DNA of 64,000 nt from Agrostemma githago. Taxonomy: Eukaryota; Streptophyta; Magnoliopsida; Caryophyllales; Caryophyllaceae. A program made the position numbers and the translations under genes. Position 1 is the stretch's first letter; each line of letters opens with the position of its first letter. A model generated the notes under the pieces. That model was not told where the DNA came from. It ran no database searches and saw only the letters and a program-made list of their open reading frames with translations. Of the stretch, positions 1-11,352 are shown one piece after another. The DNA is taken from contig OY288243.1 of NCBI GenBank assembly GCA_958450325.1, positions 40,961,378 to 41,025,377 of the forward strand, read 5' to 3'.

Positions 1-246
1 ATCTAAGTGACTCGAAAGTGAGGTACGTGAGACGACACGTGTAGGACATGACCCTTAGAGCAACCGTGATTGATCACTCTGCTGAAGGGTAGCCCCCGAG
101 TGGGATCGAAGGTTGTGTTAAGACTCGAGTGTTGGACGAGTGACCCTTAGATGTAAGGATCACGAACCTTTTGTTATAGGGCTATGCCTTGTAAAGGGTT
201 GACTTGGCCTCGAGGAAAGGCAGAAAGGGTAAAGGAAGTAACTTGT

Positions 247-600
247 GATGTAAGATCGACAGAGTTTCGACGCTAGAGACCCTCAACTTGACTTGAATAA
301 GGATGGACCCTGTGATTAGGGTAGACCCTTAAGTTAAAGGATTCTCGAATTAGGATGACTCGACTAACGGATTGAAAGATGGGCGAAATTCCCTTAGGAA
401 AGGTCGTGGGGACCGTCCTGTTGGAGGGAAAAATCGTGTGGGACTTTCTAGTTAGGACTCGAGTGTTTAAACGGGCTTTCCTTGGTAGGGGTATGTTCTA
501 CGTAGGTGGGCCATGCCTTAGTCAAATAAGGCGGACTGGGAGAGATAGGGAGGAAACCTGTGATGTAAGATCGACGGAGTTTCGACGCTAAAGACTTTCG
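247..600 (-). repeat. Tandem leader repeat, period about 315 bp
   Basis: The motif TTTCGACGCTARAGAC and its upstream context (GTGATGTAAGATCGAC) appear at about 245-281 and 560-597. The same pair recurs with the same spacing in T2 at about 12495 and 12810, so the duplication predates both copies. Confidence 0.7.
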
Positions 601-879
601 ACGATTTATGACAAGACCTAACACTGCTAAATACAGGAAGTCCTAAGAAGACGAAAGTTTTTTTTTTGAAAAGGATATTTTTAGAAATTCCGAGAAAACC
701 GGTGGATGGCTCGATTTTTCGAAAATCGGAAAAGTGCCATCGGGCCGCAATTTTGAAGGTTTGAAAATATTTTTGAATTTTAAAATGGGCAGCATACCGG
801 CTAGAAATAGGCTATTTTGAGTAAAATCATAAGTTCTAAATTCGGTAGCTTTCCGGGTTTTTGAAAAGTTGAATAATTG

Positions 880-1080
880 GAATTTTGAAATTTGAATATC
901 GAAAAAAGAATTTCCGATAATTTGAAAAAATGGAAACGGGATCCCGAAGATTTGAAAATCGAAAACGGCATCTTGAAGAATTGAAAATTGAAAATGGCAT
1001 CTCGGAAATTTTGAAAATCGAAAATGGCATCTTGAAAATTTGAAAATTGCGAATAGCATCTCGAAAATTTTAAAATCAAA
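880..1080. repeat. Short tandem array, unit about 30 bp
   Basis: Repeated TTTGAAAATCGAAAAYGGCATCTCG-like units, roughly six degenerate copies. A shorter version is present in T2 at about 13010-13110. It explains the spurious open frames in three phases. Confidence 0.7.
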
Positions 1081-1639
1081 ATTAAATTTTGAAAATTCGA
1101 AAATCGAATGGTGGATCGGAAAATCGAATTTCGAAATACAGCATGCCGGCTAGAAAATAAGCTTGTTTTGTGTCAAATCTTAAGTCTAAATTTCGGCAGC
1201 TTTCCGAGTTTTTGAAAATTGAATATTTTTGAAAAGATGAATTTTTTTTGAAATGACGGTTTTTTGAAAGCGACACAGAAACCAAGTAGCAGGTAGTCGC
1301 GCAAGCATTATAACGACGTCGTGTATGCTCTACACTAAGTCTCGGTCGGTCTATAAAGGGTCTATACCAGTGCACATAGCCTATCCAAGAATCGGGACGG
1401 ACTTCCTAAGTCGAGTTGAGCTTAGAACATGCCGCAAAACCCATAGGAATCGACTATGGACACCTTTGACATATCCATATTGGGGTATATCACGGTATAG
1501 TGGGACGTCGGTCACTAGTACCGGCCCGGGTAAAAATGGGGTTATGCATGAACCGTAAAATAAAACGTGTATTGTACTAGTCAAACTATTTCTATTCGAG
1601 TCTCACCCTGAGGATGCCGATGGTAAGTCACGCATCAGT

Positions 1640-1659
1640 TATCCCTAGCGGAGTCACCA
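1640..1659 (-). promoter_or_regulatory. Primer binding site of T1
   Basis: Minus strand reads TGGTGACTCCGCTAGGGATA three bases downstream of the LTR end (TGTCCACA). This resembles the TGGCGACTCYGCTGGGGA type of site known from plant Tat/Ogre elements (commonly assigned to tRNA-Arg). The tRNA assignment is from memory. Confidence 0.65.
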
Positions 1660-2454
1660 AATTGTGGACATGACATAGGTCCACCCCGACGCGGCCACAC
1701 GCGGGTTTTGGGAGGCGAATGAATCTCATGTGAGATGGATCGAATTCAAATTTAAATCGAAGTGGAGTTGCCACCGAACTTTGTGGGAGTTCGGGACCAT
1801 TCGAACCCACTCTATATCTTAGTGGGCCATGCACAAAGTATGGCCCATTCGGATGTCAGGGTTTATTGGGTTCGTCCCTTTGCATTTTGATACCGATACC
1901 GACATTATCGGATACCGTGTATTGAATGACTCTCGTGTGCCAATGGATTCGGATATCCGGAAACCATGGTTCTGAGTAAGGGGTGAGGGTACGTGTCGGG
2001 AAGTTCACAAAGAACACCCAACCCCGCCCGCACATTAGCGGCCTCTACTAAGATATCGTTTGATGTTTTAATACATGCGTTAGTAATTCGATGAGATGAT
2101 ATGCAAACAATGTTTTGACTAAACATGCGAAAATTTGAATAAGTAGCTAAGTCGATTTAATGCTTCTAAAATTAACGTCGAAGTTATATTTAGTATGCGA
2201 GATTCATTTTAGTACAATAAAACGAATAACGGAAATACAATACCAAAATAGGAACAAACGTGTTAGTAACGATAAATAACAATTATAACGGTTTGTGAAT
2301 AATATAAAAATGCTATAGAATGATGAAAGTGACATGATGCATGGTTTTAAAAATTGTAGGACACGTGATTGACTTGACACGCGTTGACTGAAGTCATAAA
2401 AATATTTTACAAGGCTCAAAATATGTTTAGGGCTCACGTTTTGACGTGATGAAA

Positions 2455-2670
2455 GGACACTCGATCGAGTCATTGAGGGACTCGACCGAGTGTGCCTCGG
2501 AAAAAGCTTTCTGCCCAGAATTTGAGGTATTACTCGACCGAGTCATTAAGAGACTCGACCAAGTAGGTCGCCACTCGATTGAGTCATTGAGAGACTCGAC
2601 CGAGTGGTCCTCAATAGATCATTCTGCCTCGGTTTTGGGGTGCCACTCGATCGAGGCCCCCTGTACGAAC
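2455..2670. repeat. ACTCGATCGAGT palindrome cluster
   Basis: About seven ACTCGAYCGAGT or one-mismatch versions occur within 215 bp, mostly in pairs joined by CATTGAGRG spacers. A second cluster of three lies at 8478-8570 in the same LTR, on the other side of the LINE. The core is a perfect palindrome. I see no open frame that explains it. Confidence 0.75.
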
Positions 2671-2904
2671 TAGGGTTCGTTTCGCAATTCGTTATAGATT
2701 TCGGAATTGCTTTTTGATTTTGGAAAATCGCTATCTTTGTCAAATCGGGCAGAAATATTATATGATTTATGCTCGATTCGAATCTTGATGCTCGTCGCAT
2801 CCGATATTTGATTATAGAATCAATATCGAATACTTAGAGCGAAATCTAGAAAAAAAGTTGTAAGTCGTTTAAATTAGACTAAAACAAAATAAATTATCTC
2901 TGGG

Positions 2905-2921
2905 TTTATAGTGTCGTACTT
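2905..2921. repeat. Target site duplication of LINE1, left copy
   Basis: TTTATAGTGTCGTACTT here equals 7608-7624. The T run after it is the complement of the LINE poly(A) tail. Confidence 0.95.
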
Positions 2922-3052
2922 TTTTTTTTGGTAAAATGTGAGTATATTGCCAAAAAATTATCAATGAGTCCAGTTACATCTAAGGGAATTCAGTTCCCGA
3001 CTGAAACGAAACTATTTAGAATTACTCAGCCAACTATACAAAGAGTCATCTA

Positions 3053-6000
3053 CTAACTCCAATGAATGTTACTCGCCCCAATCTTACTTAGTACTCTAGC
3101 AGTTACCTCCTTCTTTATGCTCCTTGAAACTATCTCGGGCCTTATGATCTTCCCCTCTTGCCACGCCTTATTTCTCTGATTCCATATCTGATAATGATAT
3201 GCGTTAATCACTACCGCATCAGTCTTCCATCTTACTTCAGCCTGATTTCCATTTGCCAGGGTACGGATGTTCTGAACCGTTCCATACTAATTACTGATAT
3301 CAGGCGTGAGCCTTCTGCTGTACGGACAGGCCTCAAAAATATGCTCAATTGTTTCTTCTTCCTGTCCACACAAATAGCATATACTGTCTTCGCAGTATCC
3401 AATATTATGCAACTCCACCTTTGTATTCATGCCTTTATTTTGAGCCATCCATGAAATCATGGAATGTTTTGGTATGTTCCAGCTACACCATACTACCTTC
3501 GACCAATTTGTCTCACTGAATTTGCTCCGCAGCTGTTCATACCCCTCCCTTATTGTGTACGCATTCTGTGTATCAGGCCACATCTCATGTTGGTACGCTA
3601 CTTTCATCAAGTCTTTCATCTTACATATTTGCCTCCATGACCAATTATCCCCATGTTTTGGCTTATAAGAGTGCCATTCTTTTCCTTTTAAGTAAACTTG
3701 GTTTACCCATCTTACCCATAGCTTGTCCGGTTGAGAATGTATCCACTCAGCCAACTTTGCTACAGCAGCGCAGTTCCAAGTTTTGATATTTTTGATTCCT
3801 AATCCACCCTCTTTCTTCGGAGCTGTAATTCTATCCCAAGCAATCAGTGGTACTCTCAGGTATTCAGATGATCCATCCCAGAAAAAATTCCTACATATGG
3901 CCTCTACTCTTTTAATTATACTACTTGGAAGAATGAAGATAGAAGCCCGGTAACAATGAAGTGTATTAAGGACAACGTTGATAAGCACCTAAACACCTTA
4001 TTCTTGCAACAATTTTATCAATAAGCAAATTGCACTCCTTAGTAAGTCTCCCTGGCTTAATGGGCATTCCTAGGTATCTGAACGGCATATTTCCCTTGTT
4101 GAAACCCGTGACACTCAAGATATCCTTCATTAAATCATCAGTCATCCCATTAAAATAGACCTCCAATTTTCCATTGTTCTTCTGAAGTCCTGAGGTAATA
4201 GAAAAGGTAGTAAAAGCTTTCATCAGAAGTAAGATGGAATGTGGTTCTCCCTTGCAGAAAAGTAACAGGTCATCGGCAAACATCAAATGTGTCAGTTTCA
4301 TGTCCTTGCACATAGGGTGATACTGAAATGGCCAATTTGTAGTAGCATATTTGATCGTCCTTGTAAGATACTCCATACAAATACTAAAAATCAAGGGAGA
4401 GATGGGGTCTCCTTGTCTTAGACCTCTTCTTCCCCTAAAGTAGCCAAAATTGCTATCATTGAGAGATAAGGTATATGTAGGAGTAGTGATGCATCTCATC
4501 ACCTGCTTAATGAATAAGGGTGGAAAATCCAGTTCTTTCAGCAGCTGTTCCACAAATACCCATTCAACCGAATCGTAGGCCTTCTGTAGGTCTATTTTAA
4601 ATAGAAATCTAGCAAAAACTCCTTTCCTATCATACATTTTGACTAGGTCCTAGCATATGAGTATGTTTTCAACTATGGATCTCCCTTGAATAAATGCTCC
4701 TTGAGTATCTTCAATAATTTCAGGCAAAATTCCAGCAAGCCTATTACACAGAAGTTTGGAAATAATCTTTTATAGAGTGTTGCAGCAAGCTATGGGTCGG
4801 AATTGAGTAACCGAACTTGGCCTCTCTATTTTGGGGATTAACGTTAATGTGGTAGAATTTATTTGTTGGAGCAGTTCTCCTGTGTCAAAAAATCCTTAAC
4901 AGCAGCTGCAATATCTTCTCCTATTACACCCCATGCATCTTTATAAAATCCACTTGTATATCCATCCGGACCCGGGGCTTTATCTTGAGGAATTGATAAC
5001 ATGACTTGTTTGATCTCTTCTGTTGTCACCGGAGTATTCAAAATAGTCCAATGATTAGCTGAACATTTCCTCCCCTGATCTATGATTCTTCTTCGCACAT
5101 TTTGGACCTGCTTTGAACTTCCAAGTAAGCTTTGATAGTAGTTAATAAAGGCTTCTTGTATCTCATCTGATGTGGTACATTGCTTGCCTTCCATATCCTA
5201 AATTTGCACGACCTTGTTCCTAATCTGTCTCTGTCTGATGCACGAGTGGAAATAGGCTGAATTCTCATCCCCATCTTTCATCCATTGGGTCTTAGCCTTC
5301 TGCTGTAGGAAACTCGCCTTATTTCGCTGTAAATTCCTCACTTGATCCATTAGATGAATCTCCTCAGCAATTAATCTAGCATTCTGCAGATCAGTCGACA
5401 ATTCCTCCTGAATCTGTTCTAGTCTTCTAGTTGCGCTATCAGCCTGATTGACGATGTCGTCAAAGCATTCTGCATTCAGTCTTTTCAATTTTGGTTTAAG
5501 ATTCTTCAATTTCTTGGCTACTGCAAACATACGAGTACCACGACAATCCTTATTCCAGACCCCGTGCACCAATTCCTTAAAGGAAGGTGCACTTCCCCAC
5601 ATGTTGAAAAATTTGAAATTTCTTTTGGAGTTAACAGTGTTCACACTATTTTCAACAACGCAGGGTGCATGATCCATAAGACCTTCATGAAAGAAATGTG
5701 CAGTAATACTTTGGTATTCCTCCAGCCACCTTGTATTCACCAAAAATCGATCGAGTTTACTGTATTTCCTATCCCCATCTTCTTGTTTATTTGTCCAAGT
5801 GAAATAAGCCCCAGTTGCCGCAATATCATGCATATCACATATATCCAAACAATCAGCAAAGTCAACAATATCCTCTTCCTTACTCTGACCTCCTAATCTC
5901 TCCTCCCTACTGAGAACGGTGTTAAAATCACCTGCTATAGCCCATGAGCCATCAATATCCAGTTGTAACTTCTTTAGAGCATCCCATAAAGATCTTCTAT

Positions 6001-6352
6001 CCGCGCCATCATTAAACGCATATACCATAGTCACAAAAAATTGTCTACCAGTATTCCTGTTAACCACTCTAGTATGAATGAACTGAGGGCTGCTGTCTAT
6101 TACTTCAACATAGAAAATACTAGGTTGCCATAATATCCAAACTCTCCCTCCCTTATGCAAGCTACAATTTGTCGTGAAACTCCATCCTTCTAGCATATTA
6201 TTAGCAATATTCCCAACATTATTACTATTAATTTTAGTCTCCAAAAGACCAAACAGTAGAGCTACCTCTTTTTTATTCATGAACTGCTTAACTACAAGCT
6301 GCTTATTTACACTATTAAGACCTCTCACATTCCAAAATCCGATGTTATTCAT
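3053..6352 (-). pseudogene. LINE ORF2: endonuclease - reverse transcriptase - zf-RVT, broken
   Basis: It would encode an APE-type endonuclease followed by reverse transcriptase for target-primed reverse transcription. The start ATG at 6352 overlaps the ORF1 stop (ATGAATAA). The endonuclease segment 6352-5198 is open and shows GFWNVRGLN, LLETKI, AGDFNTV and DHAP. An in-frame TAG at 5198-5200 interrupts it. The frame then runs to 4859, where it shifts within the RT N-terminus; the new frame has two stops, at about 4769 and 4653. RT core 4637-3966 contains the catalytic FADD (MFADDLLLF). A second shift at about 3980 leads to 3988-3287, with a zf-RVT-like end (CYLCGQEEETIEHIF). A TAG at 3287-3289 precedes about 77 further matching codons ending at 3053. 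Three plain stops and a TAG-for-sense change suggest decay, not recoding. Confidence 0.93.
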
Positions 6353-7508
6353 TAGGATTCAAACGAGGGGAGAGGTTACCTATTCCATCACCATCCACTT
6401 GAGTTTCAACCACTCTTTCCAAAACAGACTCATCATCAAGCACTTCCAAGTAAGTTCTAGTAGGAGATGCCACACCACCCACTAACGGCCTACTTACAGT
6501 CCCATTATTTTCCGTCTGTGTTGCTGATTGGACTATACTCTGTAATGGTTTCTGTACAGGCCTCCATATCTTCTTGAATACTGTCCCATCTTCCTTGCTT
6601 GCTTCTTTCTTTCTACATTGAATAGCTTCATGACCCAACCCTTTGTAATGGGTGCAAAAGCTCGGTTTCCACTCATATTCAACTTTTATGCTCAGTTTGT
6701 TTCCTTCTTCATCCAAGAAACAAACTTTGTCCGGATATTTCTGCCCCACTTGTAATTCTACCATTGTCCTTGCATAACCAAGCCTCGTTTTTGCAGTAGT
6801 AGCCTGGTCAGACTGTATATATTTACCTACCAACTTTGATATAGTCGGTAAGCATTTTCCCCAAAACCTCAATGGTAATTCATGTAATCGAATCCAAGCC
6901 GGGACCACTTTAACATCCTCCTTCAGAAGGTCAACTCCTGTTGTCCAGGCTTTAACTATCAATGGTTTACTATCAAACATGTGATAGCCTGCGGCCAACA
7001 CTTTATCCTTGTCTTCCATGGTTGCAAATCTCACGAGGAAAATACCATTAGGAAGAAACGAAACCTTGTCGACGTTATAGTTTCTCCAAATTCGCCTAAC
7101 AAAGCCATCGACAACCTCCCATGGAGGATTCGCTCCCAATATGTAACAATATATTGCCTGTTCCCAAAACAGTATTTCATCCATAGTATCCTCCTTAGTA
7201 AACTGTATCAACATCTCCTCATCATTAGTCTCAGTTTCCTTAGGTTTTTCCGGATTCGTAGTTGTACTATTTACACGTGTCCCTCTCTTAGTGATCCATG
7301 GAATATTCTCCGTCGTACCCTCGTCCCCATCATCGAAATTCAGTCCAGGAATTGCATTTAATTCATGCATATTCTTTGTACGTATCACATGTTCTTCTCC
7401 TAGACCAGACTTCTTCCTTGAGTTTGCCTCCTTATCAGTCTTATTCTTATCAAGTTGAGATCCAGTAGACGACTTTGCTTTCATTTTAGATGCTGAATTC
7501 CTAGTCAT
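6345..7508 (-). CDS. LINE ORF1: DUF4283 / CCHC-type RNA-binding protein
   Basis: 387-residue nucleic-acid-binding protein of plant L1 elements, expected to coat the LINE RNA. ATG at 7508 lies about 100 nt from the 5' end of the element. The first 110 residues are K/E/N-rich and look disordered. Residues about 115-215 resemble DUF4283 (ILFWEQAIYCYILGANPP, then VSFLPNGIFLVRF). A zinc-knuckle region follows at about residue 290: C-T-H-Y-K-G-L-G-H-E-A-I-Q-C. In the usual CX2CX4HX4C pattern the fourth position is Cys; here it is Tyr, so one zinc ligand is missing. The frame is otherwise open and its stop overlaps the ORF2 start. The family assignment is confident; function of this copy is doubtful. 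Confidence 0.9.
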   Translation of the reverse strand: MTRNSASKMKAKSSTGSQLDKNKTDKEANSRKKSGLGEEHVIRTKNMHELNAIPGLNFDDGDEGTTENIPWITKRGTRVNSTTTNPEKPKETETNDEEMLIQFTKEDTMDEILFWEQAIYCYILGANPPWEVVDGFVRRIWRNYNVDKVSFLPNGIFLVRFATMEDKDKVLAAGYHMFDSKPLIVKAWTTGVDLLKEDVKVVPAWIRLHELPLRFWGKCLPTISKLVGKYIQSDQATTAKTRLGYARTMVELQVGQKYPDKVCFLDEEGNKLSIKVEYEWKPSFCTHYKGLGHEAIQCRKKEASKEDGTVFKKIWRPVQKPLQSIVQSATQTENNGTVSRPLVGGVASPTRTYLEVLDDESVLERVVETQVDGDGIGNLSPRLNPNE

Positions 7509-7607
7509 AATGATCAGAAATCAAAATCTAATCACCTGCTAATATCCCGATGATCGCCTCCTGATGGGTGCATTAGGGTTCATAATCGTTTTATCTTATT
7601 TATTTGT

Positions 7608-7624
7608 TTTATAGTGTCGTACTT
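7608..7624. repeat. Target site duplication of LINE1, right copy
   Basis: Identical to 2905-2921. Confidence 0.95.
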
Positions 7625-8446
7625 AATTCTTTCGAATTATGTGACAACTATTTTAGCATCAACGAATTCGTGTTAGTAAAATTTATTGACTAATTCGTTT
7701 AGATTCAACATCCGACTATTGAGTTGGTATCGAATCTAAAGAACGACGCTTTATATTTGCTTGAATTAAATGATTCCCTCCGCATCTTGACATCATAACG
7801 AATCCTTGCGGATTATGTGATGTCGGATCCGCATCAACGGATTTCGAATTAACTTAAACAAAAGTACTTGATTTAAAGTATTTTTAGAAATCGATGTATA
7901 CGAATGATAAAACGTGACTAACGATGCGACAAAAATAAAAAGACGATTTTGTTGATGTTGACCCGCTTCAACAATCAAATACTCGGGGTGTCGGGATAAG
8001 CCACCGGCCACGTCGGGTGAAACACCCTTGTATTCGGATTTCCTTTTTCTGTCATCCTTTGTATTCGACACGAATTAGCGGGTATTTTAATGTCTTAGTA
8101 TTAGTAGTATTAATGGTATTAGATACAAGAAAGAAAATAATAATAAAAAAAAAAAAAAGCGAGAAGAAGAGAAGAGGACGACGCGAGAGGGGGGAGAAGA
8201 GAAGAGAAATCGGGATTTTTGCACCCTCAACCTACATGTTTCGTGTTCTCGGTATGTAACTCGTCTAGTAGTGGCTTGAGCATGGGAGTATCGAGGTGTA
8301 TGTAGGTGGATTTATGGCGGTTTAGGGTTTGTAGTTTTCTGGATGCTAGGGTTTAGGTTGAAGAGATGTAGTAATTAAGGTTGTAAAGAATGTGAAGATT
8401 AGGGTTCTTGAAAAGTGTGTGTAAGTTACCAGCAGGGGGGGTATTT

Positions 8447-8456
8447 ATAAGAATTT
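8447..8456 (-). promoter_or_regulatory. TATA box in T1 LTR
   Basis: Minus strand CTTATAAATA, in the position expected for the U3/R border about 470 bp from the LTR start. T2 and T3 have counterparts at 14955-14963 and 10821-10830. Confidence 0.55.
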
Positions 8457-8921
8457 CCCCATCACCCGACCTAGGGCTACTCGATCGAGTGGCTCTGCTG
8501 ACTCGATCAAGTGGCCCAATGGGGTGTTAGAAGCGGGCCTGTTAAAGGCCCACTCGATCGAGTGGATGAGGCGGGCCGGATTTTGATGGATTTTGTGTCT
8601 GGGTTGGATTTTTGATATTTTGCATGGCTTATTTTGTGTCTCGGACACGACTTTGACCGGGGTTTGACCCAATCGTTAAAAGTTGGTTTTATTTCCGGTG
8701 TCGGTTTTGACCCAAATTAGTCTTATTTGATTGGAAACGGCCCGCTGGGCCTGAATTTGGGGTGGGTTTTGTGAGATTTGTACTCCGTCAAAAGTCCAAG
8801 CCAGAAACTAATGGTTTCGAGCCCATATCCGAGCGCGTAGAAGCACGTTTGCGTCCGATCATCATCGGGTGTTTTTTGGAAACCGCTATAGACACCTAGC
8901 AGCCAAATATGGGTGTCTACA

Positions 8922-10305
8922 CACTGACATAACTTTAATTCTTAAGGTGCCTTGCCCGACTTCAGTGATGCAATTTAGACTCGGTGCATGTTGCAATGTA
9001 GTCTATAAGTGCATATCTAATCTTGTGCTCAAGGCTGGCCATAGTCCTACCTCACCCGGTATCCCTCACCCAAGGAAGCTACATCCGAGGCAGAAGCATA
9101 ATAGAAAACATACTCATCTGCCAGGATTTAGTGAAACTCTATGGGAGGAAGGTTGTGTCCTCCAAGTGCTTGTTCAAAATAGATTTGCAGAAATCTTATG
9201 ACTCTGTTGAATGTGTTCTTATTCCAAGTTATGCAGGAATTGAACATTCTAGATCAGTTCATAAATCTCATTAAGGAATGTGTCACCACAACATCATATA
9301 CACTCAACTTAAATGGGGACAACTTTGGGTGGTTCAAGGGAAACTGGAGCTAGCTTATATATACACTCCTCTGTCTCCCCTTTTGTTCACCTTATGTATG
9401 GTATATCTTAAAAGACTTCTAGCTAGCTTATACCACCTTAACAATGAATTTCAAATTTCATCCTTTATCTAAGACACTGAAGCTAAGGTGTCTGATGTTT
9501 GCAGATGACATATTACTCTTCTGCAAAGGGAATGTAGCTTCTATCATGATTCTACTTAGGATCTTCTCTACGTTCTCCAAGGCCTCAGGCCTTCAGATGA
9601 GTAAGGGAAAATCTAATGTATACTTTAATGAGGTGAGAACTGAAATAAGACAGGAGATTATGCAGGTATCTGGTTGCATTGAAGGCAAATTACCCTTTAA
9701 ATATCTTGGAGTACCTATCAAACCAAGGAAACTGAATGTTATAGACTACCAGCCACTGATTGATAAACTGCTACAGAATAAGGGGACTAGGCATTAGGAA
9801 ACTATCATACGCAGGTAGACTTGTGCTAGTTCAGGTTGTTCTTAAAACACTTCACTCCTACTAGGCTTTAATCTTCATCATTCCTAAAGGAGTCATCTCT
9901 AAAATAGAAGCAGTATGTAGGAATTTCCTATGGGACGGCGGAGCTGCCTATACTAAAACTCATACTGTATCCTAGGCTAAGATATGCACTGATAAAAGGA
10001 TGGGGGATTAGGCTTGAAGGTTGATACCATCTGGACAAGGCTGTCATTGGGAAATTAGTGTGATGGGAACATAATAACCCATCAAAACTGTAGGTTCATA
10101 AAATTTACCTGAAGGGAACTCCTTGGAAAAAGTACGACCCTCCAACTGATGCAAACTGGTCCTGGAAGAAAATATGCAAACTAAAGAATAACTTGCAAGC
10201 TACTTATGATCATAATGAATATGGAACACTATTCCAAGTAAGGAATACACTGTTAAGAAGGGGTATATATGGCTAAGTTAGCCTACTACTGAAGTGGATT
10301 GGTAT
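8922..10305 (+). pseudogene. LINE ORF2 fragment A (RT region), decayed
   Basis: Plus-strand remains of an L1-type ORF2 of the same broad family as LINE1. Starting right at the T1 LTR edge it reads ITLILKVP and CCNVVYKCIS (RT N-terminus), then RGRSIIENILICQDLV and CLFKIDLQKSYDS near 9090-9200. The longest open part (9444-9797) holds the catalytic FADD (CLMFADDILLFCKG) and YLGVPIKP. Matches to the post-RT region continue to about 10300. Multiple stops and shifts separate the parts. Both ends stop exactly at LTR edges (T1 at 8921, T3 at 10306), so LTR insertions broke it; the missing parts are not in the window. Confidence 0.85.
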
Positions 10306-11352
10306 TGTAGACACCCACATTTTGCCTGCTAGTGTCTATAGCAGTCTCCAACAAAACACCCGATGATAATCGGACGTAAACATGCTTTAATACGCTCGAA
10401 TACGGTCTAGGAATCCATAGTATCCGACATGGGCACTTAGCGGAGTACAAATCTCTCAAAACTGACTTCAAATTCAGACTCAGTGGGTCGTTTACAATCA
10501 AATAAAGCTACTTTGAGCCAAAACCGCCACCGGGGGCAAAACCGTTGTTTGCGACCGAGCCGAAACCGATCAAAGTCGAAAGCTGAAAACAAAACAAGCC
10601 AAATAGCGTCCAAATACATGATCAAAACCAAGTCAACCGTATCAAATCATACCTCAAATAACACATATATCAATCCGTATTTTGAGCAACTTCCGATACG
10701 CGCGACTTCGACTGCCCACTTCCAGGAGCCCCAGAATTGGGCCGCCTCAAGGGGGGCGCCCGAGTTCTAAGTCACAAACCTCCGGGCGCCCGAATCTTGG
10801 GGTGAGGCTTTTCGAAAACTCTATAAATACACCCTTACGTCAGGGTCACAAAAAATCATTTCTCAAAACCTTACTTTCAGAAATCTGAGAGCTCTTTTTC
10901 TCCCTACCTCTACAAAAACCGAATCAAAACTCGTCAATCTCGACACCTACTCACTTCATTGGACAAGGGTTTGGTGGTCCCAAATGCAAAACAAACCCTA
11001 ACTCATTCTACATACTCGAACCGCTCCCCGTGTCTACGACGATACTCCACGAGCACGTTTTCCGAGAGAATTGACATGTAGTCTGAGGGTGTACAAATCC
11101 TGTTTCTAATCTCTAACTCTTTTTTTATATATTCGCATACTAACTTTACTAACATTTACGTTTTTGTATCTAACATTTAATTTTCGTTACTAACTATACT
11201 AACATCTAACATTTAATTTATTGTTCCTAATATTTAACTACTACTTTTGACTATAAAATACTCACTTTTAACGTACTGAATACAAAGGGTGACGAGATAA
11301 GGAAACACAGTCACAAGAGTATTGCACTCGCGTCGACGGTCGCTTATCTCGC
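10306..11352 (+). mobile_element. LTR fragment T3, plus orientation
   Basis: Starts TGTAGACACCC, the reverse complement of the T1 LTR outer end, and matches the T1 LTR inverted over at least 230 bp (8680-8921 against 10306-10540). A plus-strand TATA box lies at 10821-10830. A downstream stretch ending near 11350 (GAATACAAAGGGTGAC, then GGCTTATC-like sequence) still matches the T1 LTR around 7990-8070 inverted. It then stops abruptly at a minus-oriented LTR scrap. No gene is seen in this stretch. Confidence 0.65.
10821..10830 (+). promoter_or_regulatory. TATA box in T3 LTR
   Basis: CTATAAATAC in the plus-oriented LTR, at a similar distance from the LTR start as in T1. Confidence 0.5.

Larger units (their letters stand above)
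1..1636 (-). mobile_element. 5' leader of Tat/Ogre-like element T1 (truncated by window edge)
   Basis: Untranslated leader between primer site and gag of a minus-strand element; gag-pol would lie left of position 1. The stretch is alignable by eye with 12247-13633, the leader of T2. It holds two copies of a block containing GATCGACRGAGTTTCGACGC, at about 247 and 562 (spacing 315), and an AT-rich array of about 30-bp units at 880-1080. Short open frames here (for example 643-1059 and 836-1030 on the minus strand) translate to periodic F/S/R-rich peptides, as expected from a tandem array rather than a gene. The Tat/Ogre label rests on the primer site and leader layout only; no coding domain is visible. 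Confidence 0.65.
2922..7607 (-). mobile_element. Full-length L1-type LINE (LINE1), coding-defective
   Basis: Minus-strand non-LTR retrotransposon of about 4.7 kb with a 5' leader of about 100 nt, ORF1, an overlapping ORF2, a short 3' UTR and a poly(A) tail (poly(T) at 2920-2929 on the plus strand). Both ends are fixed by a perfect 17-bp target duplication, so it is not 5'-truncated. It is inserted into the LTR of T1. ORF1 is open, but ORF2 carries several stops and shifts, so this copy should not be autonomous. Confidence 0.95.
1663..8921 (-). mobile_element. 5' LTR of T1 (about 2.5 kb), interrupted by a LINE
   Basis: On the plus strand the LTR runs from TGTGGACATGAC at 1663 to GGTGTCTACA ending at 8921, giving the usual TG...CA ends. 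Positions 1663 to about 2205 match 13657 to about 14220 of T2. The outer end (about 8680-8921) matches 20250-20344 of T2 in part and, inverted, 10306 to about 10540. A minus-strand TATA box lies at 8447-8456. The LINE body 2922-7607 sits inside; without it the LTR is about 2.56 kb. The 3' LTR is outside the window, so target duplications cannot be tested. Confidence 0.7.

Noticed and set aside
643..1079. Overlapping minus-strand open frames of 64-138 codons
   Set aside because: Periodic F/S/R-rich readings in several phases come from the 30-bp tandem array, not from a gene.
8860..10380. A TIR-type DNA transposon enclosing LINE fragment A
   Set aside because: The inverted ends are LTR ends of the T family with TATA boxes, and the enclosed segment is a LINE, not a transposase. 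I found no target duplication.
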